Shown here in pieces: positions 1-7,670 of a DNA stretch of 64,000 nucleotides. The notes under the pieces were generated by a model. The model was not told the DNA's origin and searched no databases. It worked only from the letters and a program-made list of their open reading frames with translations. The translations under genes were made by a program, and so were the position numbers. The stretch's first letter is position 1. Each line of letters starts with the position of its first letter. The stretch comes from Acidithiobacillus ferrianus (lineage in GTDB: Bacteria > Pseudomonadota > Gammaproteobacteria > Acidithiobacillales > Acidithiobacillaceae). Where the stretch lies: assembly GCF_010378095.1 (NCBI RefSeq), contig NZ_WNJL01000037.1, positions 248,001 to 312,000 on the forward strand, given 5' to 3'.

Positions 1-198
1 GTTCTGCGTGCTCTGATATATGTGGCATTAACCTTACTGACCTGGCAGCTCGCCGTGGGTTTTCTGCTGCTGATTCCACCGGTACTGCTGGGCTTATGGG
101 CCGGGAATCGTTTGCATATGCGGATCAATCAACGGGCTTTCCTCATGGGGACCCTGGCGGTACTCGCAGCAGTCGGAATCAAGTATCTCATCCCATAA
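1..198 (+). CDS. Membrane protein C-terminus, TauE/SafE-like (partial)
   Basis: The open frame enters from the left edge and stops at TAA 196-198, so only the last 65 residues are visible. They form two very hydrophobic stretches separated by a short basic loop (N-R-L-H-M-R), followed by a third hydrophobic segment ending K-Y-L-I-P. This matches the C-terminal membrane helices of TauE/SafE-type sulfite or sulfonate exporters, which would suit a sulfur oxidiser. The family is inferred from the helix-loop pattern only; another polytopic membrane protein is possible. The next gene starts 15 bases downstream, so the two are probably cotranscribed. Confidence 0.5.
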   Translation, partial: VLRALIYVALTLLTWQLAVGFLLLIPPVLLGLWAGNRLHMRINQRAFLMGTLAVLAAVGIKYLIP

Positions 199-213
199 AC
201 GAAGGAGCGCGAC

Positions 214-1218
214 ATGACTTTACGCAGTATGGATATACTCCGGCAGCAGGCTCAAGGGGCCCTGTCTTTGAACATCGCCTTCATCGGCGTCGTCAATGGA
301 CTATTCAGCGCCCTGCACACCCTGGGCTCCGCGGATAGTGCGCGGCTGGCCGCCGCCGCGAAGATGGACCCCGGCTACGTACTACGCTGGTGTGACGCCG
401 CCTATGCCTTTGGCTGGCTGGAATTGGTTGAAGATCGGTGGCGGCTCAGCGAGGACGGTGTCAGCATGTGCCCGGAAGCGGAAAACAGCCGCATGGGTGT
501 AGCGGTCGGTTCGGTGCTGGCCGCACATATGGCGGAACGGGCAGCGGGTCTCATGCGCACCGGTGAACGCCCGGGCGAGCAGGTGCTGGCCGAACGCGAA
601 ACCATCCTGCCCTGGTTTGGGCTGATGCTGGAGAACAATTTTCGCAAGACCTTCGAAGAAAAGATCTGTCCGGCCGTACCCATCTTCGCCGAGGTCGATG
701 CCCGTGGCGGCGTGGCGGTAGACCTCGGTTGCGGAAATGGCTGGTACCTGCGCGCATTGCTGCGACGCTGCCACCAACTGCGTGGGCTGGGACTGGACGG
801 CTTTGCGGAGAATATCCGACAGGCCAACGTCAAAGCGGCCGCCGAAGGCATGAGTGATCGCCTGAGCTTCACCGAGGGTGACATCCATGCCTTCGATTTG
901 CCGAAACCCGTCGACCTCATCGCCATGAACCGCGCCCTGCACCATGTCTGGGAACAGCGCGGTGAAATTTTCCAGCGTCTGCGCAACCATCTCAAGACCG
1001 GCGGCGCCATCGTCATTTGGGAACCGGCCTGGCCCGATGACCACCGCGTGCTCAATGAGCCCGCTTTGCGGGGCATGGCTTTCCAGAACCTCACCGAGCA
1101 CATTCAGGGCAATCATTTCCTGCATCCGCAGGAAATCGCCGCGGCCCTCGGCGAGGCGGGATTGCAGGCACAGATCTTCCCCTTCGGCAGCGATGCGGTG
1201 GTGGTGGGGCGGCTCTGA
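214..1218 (+). CDS. Class I SAM-dependent methyltransferase
   Basis: A 334-residue protein with a clear SAM-binding motif I (V-D-L-G-C-G-N-G) at about residues 169-176 and an acidic motif II region (G-L-D-G) about 30 residues later. The first ~85 residues look like the winged-helix dimerisation region of O-methyltransferase-like enzymes (L-F-S-A-L-H, then W-R-L-S-E-D-G). The start is chosen because AAGGAG lies 7 bases upstream. The substrate cannot be read from the sequence. It follows a transporter gene closely and precedes the tRNA-Ala gene, outside the mobile element, and its GC-rich codon use fits the host. Confidence 0.75.
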   Translation: MTLRSMDILRQQAQGALSLNIAFIGVVNGLFSALHTLGSADSARLAAAAKMDPGYVLRWCDAAYAFGWLELVEDRWRLSEDGVSMCPEAENSRMGVAVGSVLAAHMAERAAGLMRTGERPGEQVLAERETILPWFGLMLENNFRKTFEEKICPAVPIFAEVDARGGVAVDLGCGNGWYLRALLRRCHQLRGLGLDGFAENIRQANVKAAAEGMSDRLSFTEGDIHAFDLPKPVDLIAMNRALHHVWEQRGEIFQRLRNHLKTGGAIVIWEPAWPDDHRVLNEPALRGMAFQNLTEHIQGNHFLHPQEIAAALGEAGLQAQIFPFGSDAVVVGRL

Positions 1219-1340
1219 CCCGCGAAACCTCCCGCTCCGCGGGTATCCCGCCCGAATGACGCACCCGAGCCGGCGCGGGGACATCGGCTGGTGGCTGGAT
1301 GGCCAGGACCCATGCCCGGTAAGAATACACTTCCTCCGAG

Positions 1341-1369
1341 TTGCGTTACGACGCGCTTGCCTTTATCCT
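1341..1369 (+). promoter_or_regulatory. Sigma-70 promoter for tRNA-Ala
   Basis: TTGCGT (1341-1346) and TATCCT (1364-1369) are separated by exactly 17 bases and end 10 bases before the mature tRNA 5' end, as expected for a stable-RNA promoter. Assigned by eye. Confidence 0.5.
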
Positions 1370-1379
1370 ACCCGGCGAT

Positions 1380-1455
<76 letters not shown>

Positions 1456-1463
1456 AATAAAAT

Positions 1464-1491
1464 AAGGGGTTAGGCGAAAGTCTAACCCCTT
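1464..1491 (+). terminator. Intrinsic terminator after tRNA-Ala
   Basis: AAGGGGTTAG (1464-1473) pairs perfectly with CTAACCCCTT (1482-1491) around an 8-base loop, followed by TTGCTTT. It lies just inside the element, so the element supplies a replacement terminator for the host tRNA; the probable native one is at 27664-27690. Confidence 0.75.
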
Positions 1492-1494
1492 TGC

Positions 1495-1548
1495 TTTGGC
1501 ACATTTGAATTTTTGGCACAATCTTGGCACAGTAGACACTTCGGCACA
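1495..1548 (+). promoter_or_regulatory. Cluster of four (T)GGCACA repeats, putative integrase arm sites
   Basis: TTTGGCACA (1495-1503), TTTGGCACA (1512-1520), CTTGGCACA (1523-1531) and TTCGGCACA (1540-1548) are spaced irregularly between attL and the integrase gene. A matching cluster of three occurs just inside the right end at 27482-27509. Paired arrays of one heptamer inside both ends are typical of arm-type integrase binding sites; the assignment is inferred. Confidence 0.55.
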
Positions 1549-1570
1549 GTGCCGCTGAGGACGCTAAAAA

Positions 1571-2560
1571 ATGGCCACATTTCAGCTACGCGGAAACCGG
1601 CAATGGCGGGCGATGATCCGGCGCAAGGGCTGGCCGGAACAAAGCCGGACGTTCGACACCAAGGCAGACGCGGAGCGATGGGCTCGGGCGATTGAAGGCG
1701 AGATGGATCGCGGCATTTTCGTTTCACGCAAGGAAGCGGAGAGCACGACGCTTGGCGAAGCTCTGGAGCGTTACGGGAAGGAAGTATCCGCGTTAAAGAA
1801 AGGTGCCGTGCAAGAGCTATCGGTGGTCCGCATGCTGTCTGGATCGCCGCTGTCGCGTATGTTTCTTGCCGCCATCCAGGGCAAGGACATCGCCAAGTAT
1901 CGGGATGCGATGCTGGCCGATGGGTATAGCCCGATTACCATCAAGCGCCGCCTGTCCGTTTTGTCGCACCTGTTCACAATAGCCACCAAGGAGTGGGGCA
2001 TGGATGGCCTGGTCAACCCGGTGCCTCTTGTATCCGTTCAAAAACCTAGCAACGCAAGGGACCGGCGGCTGGTGGGTGATGAGGAAGAAAGGCTGCTGGC
2101 TGCCGCGCGTGAATATGGTGAACCCCTGCCATCCATCATCCGATTTGCTTTGGAAACCACGCTCCGGCGTGGCTCGCTGGCGGCGATGCTCTGGAAAAAT
2201 GTAGATATACAGACACGCGTTCTGTTTGTGCCGGTGCCGAATTCAAAAAGCGGAGAGTCATATCGGGTGCCGCTATCCAGCCAAGCGGTCGGCGTGCTCA
2301 ACGCCCAACCCCGCCGTATGGATGGTAAAGTATGGGGTATCCGCGCGGACAGTATCACCCAAGCCTTTGATAGAGCCTGCAAGCGCGCCGCCATTGATGA
2401 TTTACGCTTCCACGACCTCCGCCACGAAGCCACCAGCCGCCTGTTCGAGAAAGGCTTCAACCCCATGGAAGTCTCCACGATCACCGGCCACAAGACATTG
2501 CAGATGTTGAAGCGGTACACTCATCTCAGGGCGGAGGATCTGGCGAAGAGGATGGGGTAG
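1571..2560 (+). CDS. int: Tyrosine recombinase (element integrase)
   Basis: A 329-residue phage-type integrase that would catalyse integration into and excision from tRNA-Ala. The arm-binding N-terminal region (Q-W-R-A-M-I-R) is followed by a core-binding domain (~60-140) and a catalytic domain with the expected residues: Arg near 199 (E-T-T-L-R-R-G-S-L), H-D-L-R-H near 275, a second His in T-G-H-K, and the nucleophile Tyr316 in K-R-Y-T-H. It lies 115 bases from attL and points inward, the usual arrangement. The glutamate common after the first catalytic Arg is replaced by Ser here, which is tolerated in some relatives. No strong ribosome site is seen; the start follows an A-rich run. Confidence 0.93.
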   Translation: MATFQLRGNRQWRAMIRRKGWPEQSRTFDTKADAERWARAIEGEMDRGIFVSRKEAESTTLGEALERYGKEVSALKKGAVQELSVVRMLSGSPLSRMFLAAIQGKDIAKYRDAMLADGYSPITIKRRLSVLSHLFTIATKEWGMDGLVNPVPLVSVQKPSNARDRRLVGDEEERLLAAAREYGEPLPSIIRFALETTLRRGSLAAMLWKNVDIQTRVLFVPVPNSKSGESYRVPLSSQAVGVLNAQPRRMDGKVWGIRADSITQAFDRACKRAAIDDLRFHDLRHEATSRLFEKGFNPMEVSTITGHKTLQMLKRYTHLRAEDLAKRMG

Positions 2561-2598
2561 CAACAAAAACATAACAACCAAGGAGAAGGAGAACTATT

Positions 2599-2862
2599 GT
2601 GGACCGCAATCTGAAAACCATCGTCACCACAGCCCTTATGGGTGCTGCTATTTTTATTGGCGGATGTTCACCTTCAAGTGGCGGCCCTGAAGGCGTGCAC
2701 AGCTATGCATGGTACAAAAAAAATCCATCTGCAGCTCGCAAAGAAAACGAATGGTGCAAGAAAACACAAGAGCATCCTGCGAACCCCTTAAAGTGGTTAG
2801 CAAGTTCAGTGGGCCGTTCGTGCAGCAACGCCGCATCGGTAGTGGATGACTTAAAAAAATAG
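2599..2862 (+). CDS. EexN-family lipoprotein, probable entry exclusion
   Basis: An 87-residue secreted lipoprotein: basic start, hydrophobic segment and lipobox I-G-G-C-S with the lipidated Cys at about residue 23. The mature part has the layout of EexN-type proteins, Y-A-W-Y-K-K-N-P followed by E-N-E-W-C-K-K and a second Cys near the end (S-C-S-N-A). EexN of conjugative plasmids blocks uptake of a second copy of the same element. The GTG start is chosen because AAGGAGAAGGAG precedes it. It follows the integrase by 38 bases on the same strand. Family identity comes from the pattern, so the exclusion role is inferred. Confidence 0.65.
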   Translation: MDRNLKTIVTTALMGAAIFIGGCSPSSGGPEGVHSYAWYKKNPSAARKENEWCKKTQEHPANPLKWLASSVGRSCSNAASVVDDLKK

Positions 2863-2971
2863 CCTTACCCCCAAAATCCACGGCTCTTGCCTGAGCAACG
2901 GAAGGGGTCCAACAAGACCCCTGATTGGCCGCTCAGGTTGTGGTCGGCAAGCTGGCGCGTGCGCTGGCTGG

Positions 2972-2990
2972 TCCTGTCACCGTGACAGGA
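2972..2990. repeat. 9-bp perfect inverted repeat
   Basis: TCCTGTCAC and GTGACAGGA face each other across one base, between the convergent EexN-like gene and the small gene ending at 3030. It may act as a bidirectional terminator stem or a protein-binding palindrome; no T tract is present. Nothing else is seen in 2863-3029. Confidence 0.4.
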
Positions 2991-3029
2991 GCCGTCCACA
3001 AGGCGGTGGGGTTTGTGGGTAAGGCGGGT

Positions 3030-3188
3030 TTACGGTGGAGGCGTGTTGCCCTTCACCATCTCCCTGATTTTTTCTGCCTGGGCCGGGGTGGCCCACACAA
3101 TGATCTCACGATAGCCCGCCGCGCGCATTTTCTCGCGGTAGATGCGCTTTGCCTCGCGCACCTGGGCACGGCGCTTTTCCTTGTCCAT
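3030..3188 (-). CDS. Small basic protein, 52 residues
   Basis: A short frame that opens with ATG directly after the TAA of the upstream gene (TAA-ATG at 3186-3191), so translation is probably coupled. The product starts M-D-K-E-K-R-R-A-Q and is rich in Lys, Arg and Glu (R-I-Y-R-E-K-M-R), consistent with a short amphipathic helix, then V-W-A-T-P-A-Q-A-E-K. No family is recognised. The tight spacing and the charged, repeat-free composition support a real gene; its role is unknown. Confidence 0.5.
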   Translation of the reverse strand: MDKEKRRAQVREAKRIYREKMRAAGYREIIVWATPAQAEKIREMVKGNTPPP

Positions 3189-3506
3189 TTAGGAATAATG
3201 GCCCAGCAATTGCCGGTTCACGTATTGTGCATTATGACACACGCGCGCCGGCAATCCGCCTTTTACTCCAGCCTGAGTCTGGCATTCCTGCAGCACCTTT
3301 TTAAACGCGACTGGGTGGTCTTGAGACTCTGAATACAGATTGTCTTTAGAATATTTCACAGAATCCACGTAAGCGCTCAACACGCCCGCTTTATTATGCT
3401 GCACCTGGTAGATGACATAGGTGCCAGCCGCTGATGCCAGCATCATGCTGACTACCAGTAATGCCGCCGTAAACCCTTTCTGTCCGTTGTTTGTATGCTG
3501 TTTCAT
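3189..3506 (-). CDS. Single-pass membrane protein with a prepilin-like N-terminus
   Basis: 105 residues: a short polar basic leader (about 11 residues, ending Q-K-G), then F-T-A-A-L-L-V-V-S-M-M and a continuous hydrophobic helix to about residue 35, then a polar domain with two Cys (E-C-Q-T and R-V-C-H-N). The K-G-F-T junction followed by a long helix resembles type IV pilin or pseudopilin signal sequences, though Glu at +5 is missing, as in GspK/PilX-like minor pilins. The start has AAGGAG 5 bases upstream. It has its own canonical promoter (3539-3566) and not the element-wide motif. The pilin link is suggestive only. Confidence 0.5.
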   Translation of the reverse strand: MKQHTNNGQKGFTAALLVVSMMLASAAGTYVIYQVQHNKAGVLSAYVDSVKYSKDNLYSESQDHPVAFKKVLQECQTQAGVKGGLPARVCHNAQYVNRQLLGHYS

Positions 3507-3538
3507 GACCTGCTCCTTTTTAACGAGTTCATAGCTTT

Positions 3539-3566
3539 AGTATAGTGATTCCTAGCCATCTGTCAA
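3539..3566 (-). promoter_or_regulatory. Canonical sigma-70 promoter
   Basis: On the minus strand TTGACA (3566-3561) and TATACT (3544-3539) are separated by 16 bases and lead into the gene starting at 3506. It is one of the few minus-strand units here with a textbook promoter in place of the AATTTGGCA motif. Confidence 0.7.
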
Positions 3567-3652
3567 GTGGATTTTTAAAATATTTTCAGCCAGAAGAACA
3601 GCGAGAAGTGGCGGGTGATTTGCTTGGAAATCGCTCGACGCTGCCGCAACCC

Positions 3653-3907
3653 TCACTTTCTCGGGCGTCCACGTCCCCGCTTGGGTTGTGCGGCGTTTAC
3701 GGTCGCCACTTCTTCCTGCACTTTCTGGTCTGCCTGGCTTTTGTCATCCATCCATGCCTGCACTGTGCTGGGCCGCCAGCGGTAGCTATCGCTGACCCGT
3801 ATATGCGGAGGCAAAAGGTGCGGTTTTTCGCGGGCCATGTTCACTATGGAGCGATGCGCAAACCCTAAAATGTCTGCCAAGTCACTGGCGGTTAAAAGCT
3901 TTTCCAT
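3653..3907 (-). CDS. AlpA/MerR-like helix-turn-helix regulator
   Basis: 84 residues from the ATG at 3907: M-E-K-L-L-T-A-S-D-L-A-D-I-L-G-F opens a winged-helix of the excisionase/AlpA type, with W-R-P-S-T-V-Q-A-W-M as the second helix pair and a basic tail P-K-R-G-R-G-R-P-R-K resembling an AT-hook. Such proteins act as transcription regulators or excision factors. AAAGGA precedes this start, and a copy of the element motif lies 53 bases upstream. An in-frame ATG at 4039, with a stronger AAAGGAG and its own motif copy, would add 44 residues; both starts may be used. Confidence 0.6.
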   Translation of the reverse strand: MEKLLTASDLADILGFAHRSIVNMAREKPHLLPPHIRVSDSYRWRPSTVQAWMDDKSQADQKVQEEVATVNAAQPKRGRGRPRK

Positions 3908-3936
3908 GGTTAAATCCTTTGTGTTAGTGTCTGTTC

Positions 3937-3960
3937 CTACCTTTCTGGTGGTGCCAAATT
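3937..3960 (-). promoter_or_regulatory. Element motif copy 1 (AlpA-like gene)
   Basis: Minus strand AATTTGGCAC, then AGAAAGGTAG; 53 bases before the ATG at 3907. The downstream half is weaker than consensus (AAAGGTAG for ATAGGTAG). Confidence 0.6.
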
Positions 3961-4066
3961 GCTTATTGGTGTGGCAGGCGGGCGGCTCCCTGGGGATCGT
4001 CTGGGCCACCAATGCCACATAATCTTCATCCCATTTCATGGTGCTGCTCCTTTTGGTGGGTGGTTC

Positions 4067-4090
4067 CTACCCATGCGGCCCTGCCAAATT
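4067..4090 (-). promoter_or_regulatory. Element motif copy 2 (upstream start of AlpA-like gene)
   Basis: Minus strand AATTTGGCAG, then CATGGGTAG; 51 bases before the in-frame ATG at 4039, which has AAAGGAGCAGCACC in front of it. Confidence 0.65.
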
Positions 4091-4152
4091 GTTGTTTTTG
4101 TTGCGGCCGCGTCATACATAGAGTTGACCGTCATCAATGGACTCAGGCACAT

Positions 4153-4175
4153 AAAAAAGCCCCTCAAAGAGGGGC
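4153..4175 (-). terminator. Intrinsic terminator of the autotransporter gene
   Basis: On the minus strand GCCCCTC-TTT-GAGGGGC is a perfect 7-bp stem followed by six T, 25 bases after the autotransporter stop codon. Confidence 0.85.
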
Positions 4176-4200
4176 AAGCTTCCTTTCCGGGGGAAGAGGG

Positions 4201-6786
4201 TTACCAGTGGTATTTCACCGCGGCCACAAATTCGGTGCTGGATGCTCCGCCACCGAAGAGTTGACGGGCCGAAACGTTGGCAGACAGGCCCTTGCTAAAG
4301 GGCGTGTGGCTGATCACATCCAGCCGCGCCTCGACCATCCCCTGGGTGTGGGGGTAGGCAAGCCCTTGTACCTGCCCGGCTACCTGCCCGCTGCTGATCT
4401 CCGCCGCCGGGTTGGGGCCGATATTTTCAACAGCGCCAAGCCGGATCTGCGGGAAGATGGTGTGGTTGCCTGACTGACTGCGGTAGTCAAACTTTTTGCC
4501 TACCAAAATGGCAGGGGAAAGGTACAACTGGCCATCAGACTGACCACTTACCTGCACATCCAAGGGACCACCGCCATGGGTCACGTAACCACCCGTCCAG
4601 GATTGGTTATAGCCAACACTGAGCCGCGGGCTGACAATGATGCCGTCATCCAGTGTGCGCCAGTAGCTTGCGCGGATCTCGGTGCCCACGAACGATCCGC
4701 CAAAGGTCGCCACCTGCGGGAGCCCAAGCGCGGTGCTCATCAGGGTGTTCTGGGACAAGCCACCGCCCAGAGTGCCCGTGATTTTCCAGCTACGATTCGC
4801 CAGGGGGTAGTAGGTGCCGTATGCCCACAAGCCATAGTCAGAAGCCTTGGTCTTGGTGAAGTCCTGCGAGCCAGTCCCCAAGACTGCCTGCCCTGCTGAG
4901 AAGGCCACGCCTGCAACGTCGCGGCGGACATCAGATCTTCCATCCGGGCCAACGCTCCAACCATAGCCGCTAAGCAGCCCATAGTTCATGCCCTGGTACC
5001 CGCCCTGGTTGGAAAATCCACCCAGCGTTTTCAGCCAGATACCACGGGGTCCGCCGCCCACAACCCCAGTGCTGACGAGGGTTTGTGCCGTGTTTTGGAT
5101 GGCCGCTTGTGTTACCCCTGCGGAATCAGCGACGATGGGCTTTGCCTCCTGGACAGGCGTCACCACGTGGACGGGGATGACGGGCTGGGACGGTGCCGGT
5201 TGCGCCTTGGCCGGTTGGGACGGTTGGGACGGTTGGGCTGGTGCCGGTTGCGCCTTGGCGGGTGCCGGAATACAGGACGACCCAAGGCACAGATCAACCT
5301 GGGTGGTGGTCGTTTTCAGGTACGGATTCAGCCCGCCGATGGTGCTGCTGTTCGCGCCGTTGTACACGTAGTACACGTTTTTTGGCGCAAACGTGTTGCT
5401 GCCGGTGCTGCTGTTGGACTGAATCAGCATGTATTTCGCACCATTTGTGTAGTTGCCCGTCTCCCCTGACACAATCACATTTCCACCCGTGATGGCGTAA
5501 TTTCCACCTGTGGTCAGGCCCCATGCCTTGGTGGGGGAAATGGGGATGTACAGGCTGCCATCGGTCTGCACGTAAGATCCTGACAGTGTCAACCCGTCAA
5601 ACGTGTTGATGCCCGTGTCATACTGACTTTCCAGGTTGCTATTGGCGATGTACAGTGAATCGCTGGCCTGGTTCATCTGCATGCTGCCCTGGATCTCACC
5701 TGATGCATGCATCGTGGCATTGGCTCCGAACCCCACATTGCCCGTGAAGTTGTTGCTGCCACCGTTATTTTCCAGGTAAACCGTGGCGTCCTCGGCAAAC
5801 AGGCTGCCCAACGCGCCTTGAGACAGGTACGCTGTCAGCTTGCCCGTTGCGGGGAAGGTGGACAGATAGCTGTTGTCTCCCTCGAAAGCCAGCACCCCAT
5901 TGAGACCACCACCAGCGTTCCCGCTCAAATTCACGTCGGATGCGGCGAACGTGCCAGTTCCGGCCACCATCGCATCGGTGTTGTAGCCCGTGCCGCCGGG
6001 GGTGACATTCAGGCTGCCCGTGTCATACACGGCACCATTTTCCATGAAAAACTGCAGACCGGGGCTGACGCTGGTATCGGCCACGGCGCTGGTGGCAAGT
6101 GCGGACACGGTGGCATTGTCCAGCCAGAAATTCGGCTGGTTATTTGCCTGAATATCAAACAGCGTCTCGCTGGTTGGCGTCGAGCCGTTCCCAAAGACCA
6201 GGTTCATGCCGTTGTCCATAACCAGGCCATCGGCTGCCAGGGGTTGAGTGCCGACAAAGTCAGCGCTCATCTGCCCAGATCCGACATTGTCCATGGTTAG
6301 GGTACCAAAGGCGTTCGTGACTGGATTGCTGCCGGCAAACTGGAACACGTCATCGTAGGCCGCGCCGTCTTCTGTGGACAGCGTGCCGTCTTGGTACATG
6401 GTCACGGTATCCATGGGAATGTAGACGTAGGGGCCGACAGGCATCATGCCCAGCGGGGGAGTTGTGGAGTAGGTGGATCCGTTGGCCTGTTTCACTGTGC
6501 CCTGGTTGGCTGGCGTCTGGCCCATATAGTCAAAGGCCAGATTACCGCCATTGAACTGCACCGCGCCGTTTTGCGCCTGGGGGTTGGGCTCCCAGACGTC
6601 GGATCCACCGTTCACCGTGGTGGTGCCGGAACTCAGGATGATGCCGGGGTTGCTGGCATTGCTGCTAGAGCCATAGGTGGCGCCTGCCGCGCCAACCGGC
6701 AGGCTGATCATGGACATGGTGACCGTGCTTACTATGAACGTCCTGGCGATGGCACGGGTCAGGGTTTTACGTTTCATCTGTTTCAT
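4201..6786 (-). CDS. Autotransporter (type V) surface protein, 861 residues
   Basis: A Sec-type signal (basic start, hydrophobic I-V-S-T-V-T-M-S-M-I, then V-G-A-A-G-A) is followed by a ~470-residue passenger rich in Gly, Asn, Ser and Thr, typical of a beta-helix. A Pro/Ala/Gln linker at about residues 505-550 contains short repeats. The last ~270 residues alternate as a beta-barrel would and end in K-Y-H-W, the aromatic terminal residue outer-membrane barrels use. Few cysteines occur (one C-x4-C pair before the linker). The protein would sit in the outer membrane and may aid adhesion or cell contact during transfer. GGAG precedes the ATG, motif copy 3 lies 51 bases upstream and a terminator follows, so it is a single-gene unit. 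Confidence 0.8.
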   Translation of the reverse strand: MKQMKRKTLTRAIARTFIVSTVTMSMISLPVGAAGATYGSSSNASNPGIILSSGTTTVNGGSDVWEPNPQAQNGAVQFNGGNLAFDYMGQTPANQGTVKQANGSTYSTTPPLGMMPVGPYVYIPMDTVTMYQDGTLSTEDGAAYDDVFQFAGSNPVTNAFGTLTMDNVGSGQMSADFVGTQPLAADGLVMDNGMNLVFGNGSTPTSETLFDIQANNQPNFWLDNATVSALATSAVADTSVSPGLQFFMENGAVYDTGSLNVTPGGTGYNTDAMVAGTGTFAASDVNLSGNAGGGLNGVLAFEGDNSYLSTFPATGKLTAYLSQGALGSLFAEDATVYLENNGGSNNFTGNVGFGANATMHASGEIQGSMQMNQASDSLYIANSNLESQYDTGINTFDGLTLSGSYVQTDGSLYIPISPTKAWGLTTGGNYAITGGNVIVSGETGNYTNGAKYMLIQSNSSTGSNTFAPKNVYYVYNGANSSTIGGLNPYLKTTTTQVDLCLGSSCIPAPAKAQPAPAQPSQPSQPAKAQPAPSQPVIPVHVVTPVQEAKPIVADSAGVTQAAIQNTAQTLVSTGVVGGGPRGIWLKTLGGFSNQGGYQGMNYGLLSGYGWSVGPDGRSDVRRDVAGVAFSAGQAVLGTGSQDFTKTKASDYGLWAYGTYYPLANRSWKITGTLGGGLSQNTLMSTALGLPQVATFGGSFVGTEIRASYWRTLDDGIIVSPRLSVGYNQSWTGGYVTHGGGPLDVQVSGQSDGQLYLSPAILVGKKFDYRSQSGNHTIFPQIRLGAVENIGPNPAAEISSGQVAGQVQGLAYPHTQGMVEARLDVISHTPFSKGLSANVSARQLFGGGASSTEFVAAVKYHW
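5192..5259. repeat. Short tandem repeats in the autotransporter linker
   Basis: A 20-bp unit starting GGTGCCGGTTG occurs at 5192-5211 and 5240-5259, with three 9-bp copies of CGGTTGGG(A/C) between (5212, 5221, 5230). They encode the Pro-Ser-Gln and Pro-Ala-Gln linker, whose length could change in-frame by slippage. Confidence 0.7.
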
Positions 6787-6813
6787 GGTGTGATGCTCCT
6801 TTCAAGTAAAACT

Positions 6814-6837
6814 ACACCTATGGGGCACTGCCAAATT
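6814..6837 (-). promoter_or_regulatory. Element motif copy 3 (autotransporter)
   Basis: Minus strand AATTTGGCAG, then CCCCATAGGTG; 51 bases before the ATG at 6786. Confidence 0.75.
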
Positions 6838-6858
6838 AAAATTTTTCTGACGTGGCGG

Positions 6859-6920
6859 AGCCCCTTGGAATGGGGTCTCAAGGGGCTTGCAGGCACAAAA
6901 AAACCGGCACGATGGCCGGG
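6859..6920 (-). terminator. Two hairpins ending the 7590-6945 unit
   Basis: The first hairpin read on the minus strand has a CCGGC stem (6904-6919) followed by seven T (6903-6897), a good intrinsic terminator. A second stem, AGCCCCTTG with CAAGGGGCT (6859-6867 and 6879-6887), follows and insulates the autotransporter promoter. Confidence 0.7.
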
Positions 6921-6944
6921 TTGGTGGTGGGGGGTGCTCGCTGC

Positions 6945-7175
6945 TTACGCTGGATCTTCTTCACTCCATGTTCTTTCCCATGAATCGTCGCGGATCACGA
7001 TGATGTCTTCCCCATCCGCATCCTCTTCGTGGCGCACGCAATCCAAAGAAGCCAGCACTTCATCCAGTGTTTCGGAATCAATAATGTGTCCAAACCCGGC
7101 AACGGCATCCTCTCTGGTCATTTTCCCGCTTTGAATGTCACAAGCAATTTCATACGTCAGCTTTCTCGTACTCAT
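6945..7175 (-). CDS. Small acidic protein, 76 residues
   Basis: Starts M-S-T-R-K-L-T-Y-E-I-A-C-D-I and is strongly acidic in the second half (E-E-D-A-D-G-E-D, S-E-E-D-P-A). AAGGAG lies 9 bases before the ATG. It is the last gene of a three-gene unit headed by motif copy 4 and is followed by a terminator. No family is recognised. Small acidic proteins on mobile elements are often DNA mimics or antitoxins, but nothing specific shows that here. Confidence 0.6.
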   Translation of the reverse strand: MSTRKLTYEIACDIQSGKMTREDAVAGFGHIIDSETLDEVLASLDCVRHEEDADGEDIIVIRDDSWERTWSEEDPA

Positions 7176-7189
7176 GGTGTCAGTCTCCT

Positions 7190-7447
7190 TTATTGCACGG
7201 TTTTGGGGGTGTGGTGATACGTGATGCGCTTTGCTATTCGCGCGGCCAGCATGGCCTGCCGGGCAAACTGGTGGTTAAAAACTTGCTCGTCGATCTCGCT
7301 CAGCAAGTCGTCTAGTTGCTCGAATTCCAGGCTCAATCGCTCCATGCCGCTTTGCCTGTCCTCTTCTATGTCCACGGCCAGCATGGCGGTCAAGTAGGAC
7401 AGATCCATGAGCAACTTCACCACGTCGTTTTCGTCTAATTTTTTCAT
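7190..7447 (-). CDS. Small helical protein, 85 residues
   Basis: Predicted all-helical (L-L-M-D-L-S-Y-L-T-A-M-L, then F-E-Q-L-D-D-L-L-S-E-I), with a more basic C-terminus. Its ATG overlaps the stop of the upstream 48-residue gene (ATGA), so the two are translationally coupled; the next gene begins 14 bases downstream. No recognised domain. Being part of a motif-controlled unit indicates a function in element maintenance or transfer, which remains unknown. Confidence 0.6.
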   Translation of the reverse strand: MKKLDENDVVKLLMDLSYLTAMLAVDIEEDRQSGMERLSLEFEQLDDLLSEIDEQVFNHQFARQAMLAARIAKRITYHHTPKTVQ

Positions 7448-7590
7448 TGTGCACCGCCTTTGGCTTTGCCATTGCGGGCAGCATCCTCAGCATAGACTTG
7501 CCTCAATTGTTTTGTGGACGAAAATCCGAGGATCGGGCGAAGGCCATACTTGGCCGCATCTTCTCTGGTCATAATGTTTTGCTCCTGCAT
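7444..7590 (-). CDS. Small protein, 48 residues, first gene of its unit
   Basis: The ATG at 7590 lies 51 bases downstream of motif copy 4 and is preceded by AAAAGGAGCAATACC, a strong ribosome site; the stop overlaps the next start by ATGA. The product begins M-Q-E-Q-N-I-M-T-R-E-D-A-A-K-Y and ends G-K-A-K-G-G-A-Q. T-R-E-D-A-A resembles the T-R-E-D-A-V in the 76-residue protein of the same unit, perhaps a shared short helix. Function unknown. Confidence 0.6.
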   Translation of the reverse strand: MQEQNIMTREDAAKYGLRPILGFSSTKQLRQVYAEDAARNGKAKGGAQ

Positions 7591-7617
7591 GGTATTGCTC
7601 CTTTTCGTGGTATCTAT

Positions 7618-7641
7618 CTATCTATCGGGTGCTGCCAAATT
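7618..7641 (-). promoter_or_regulatory. Element motif copy 4 (three small genes)
   Basis: Minus strand AATTTGGCAG, then CCGATAGATAG with an extra GATA repeat after it; 51 bases before the ATG at 7590. Confidence 0.75.
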
Positions 7642-7670
7642 TACCAAAAAGCGCGGAAAGCCCCGTCTGT

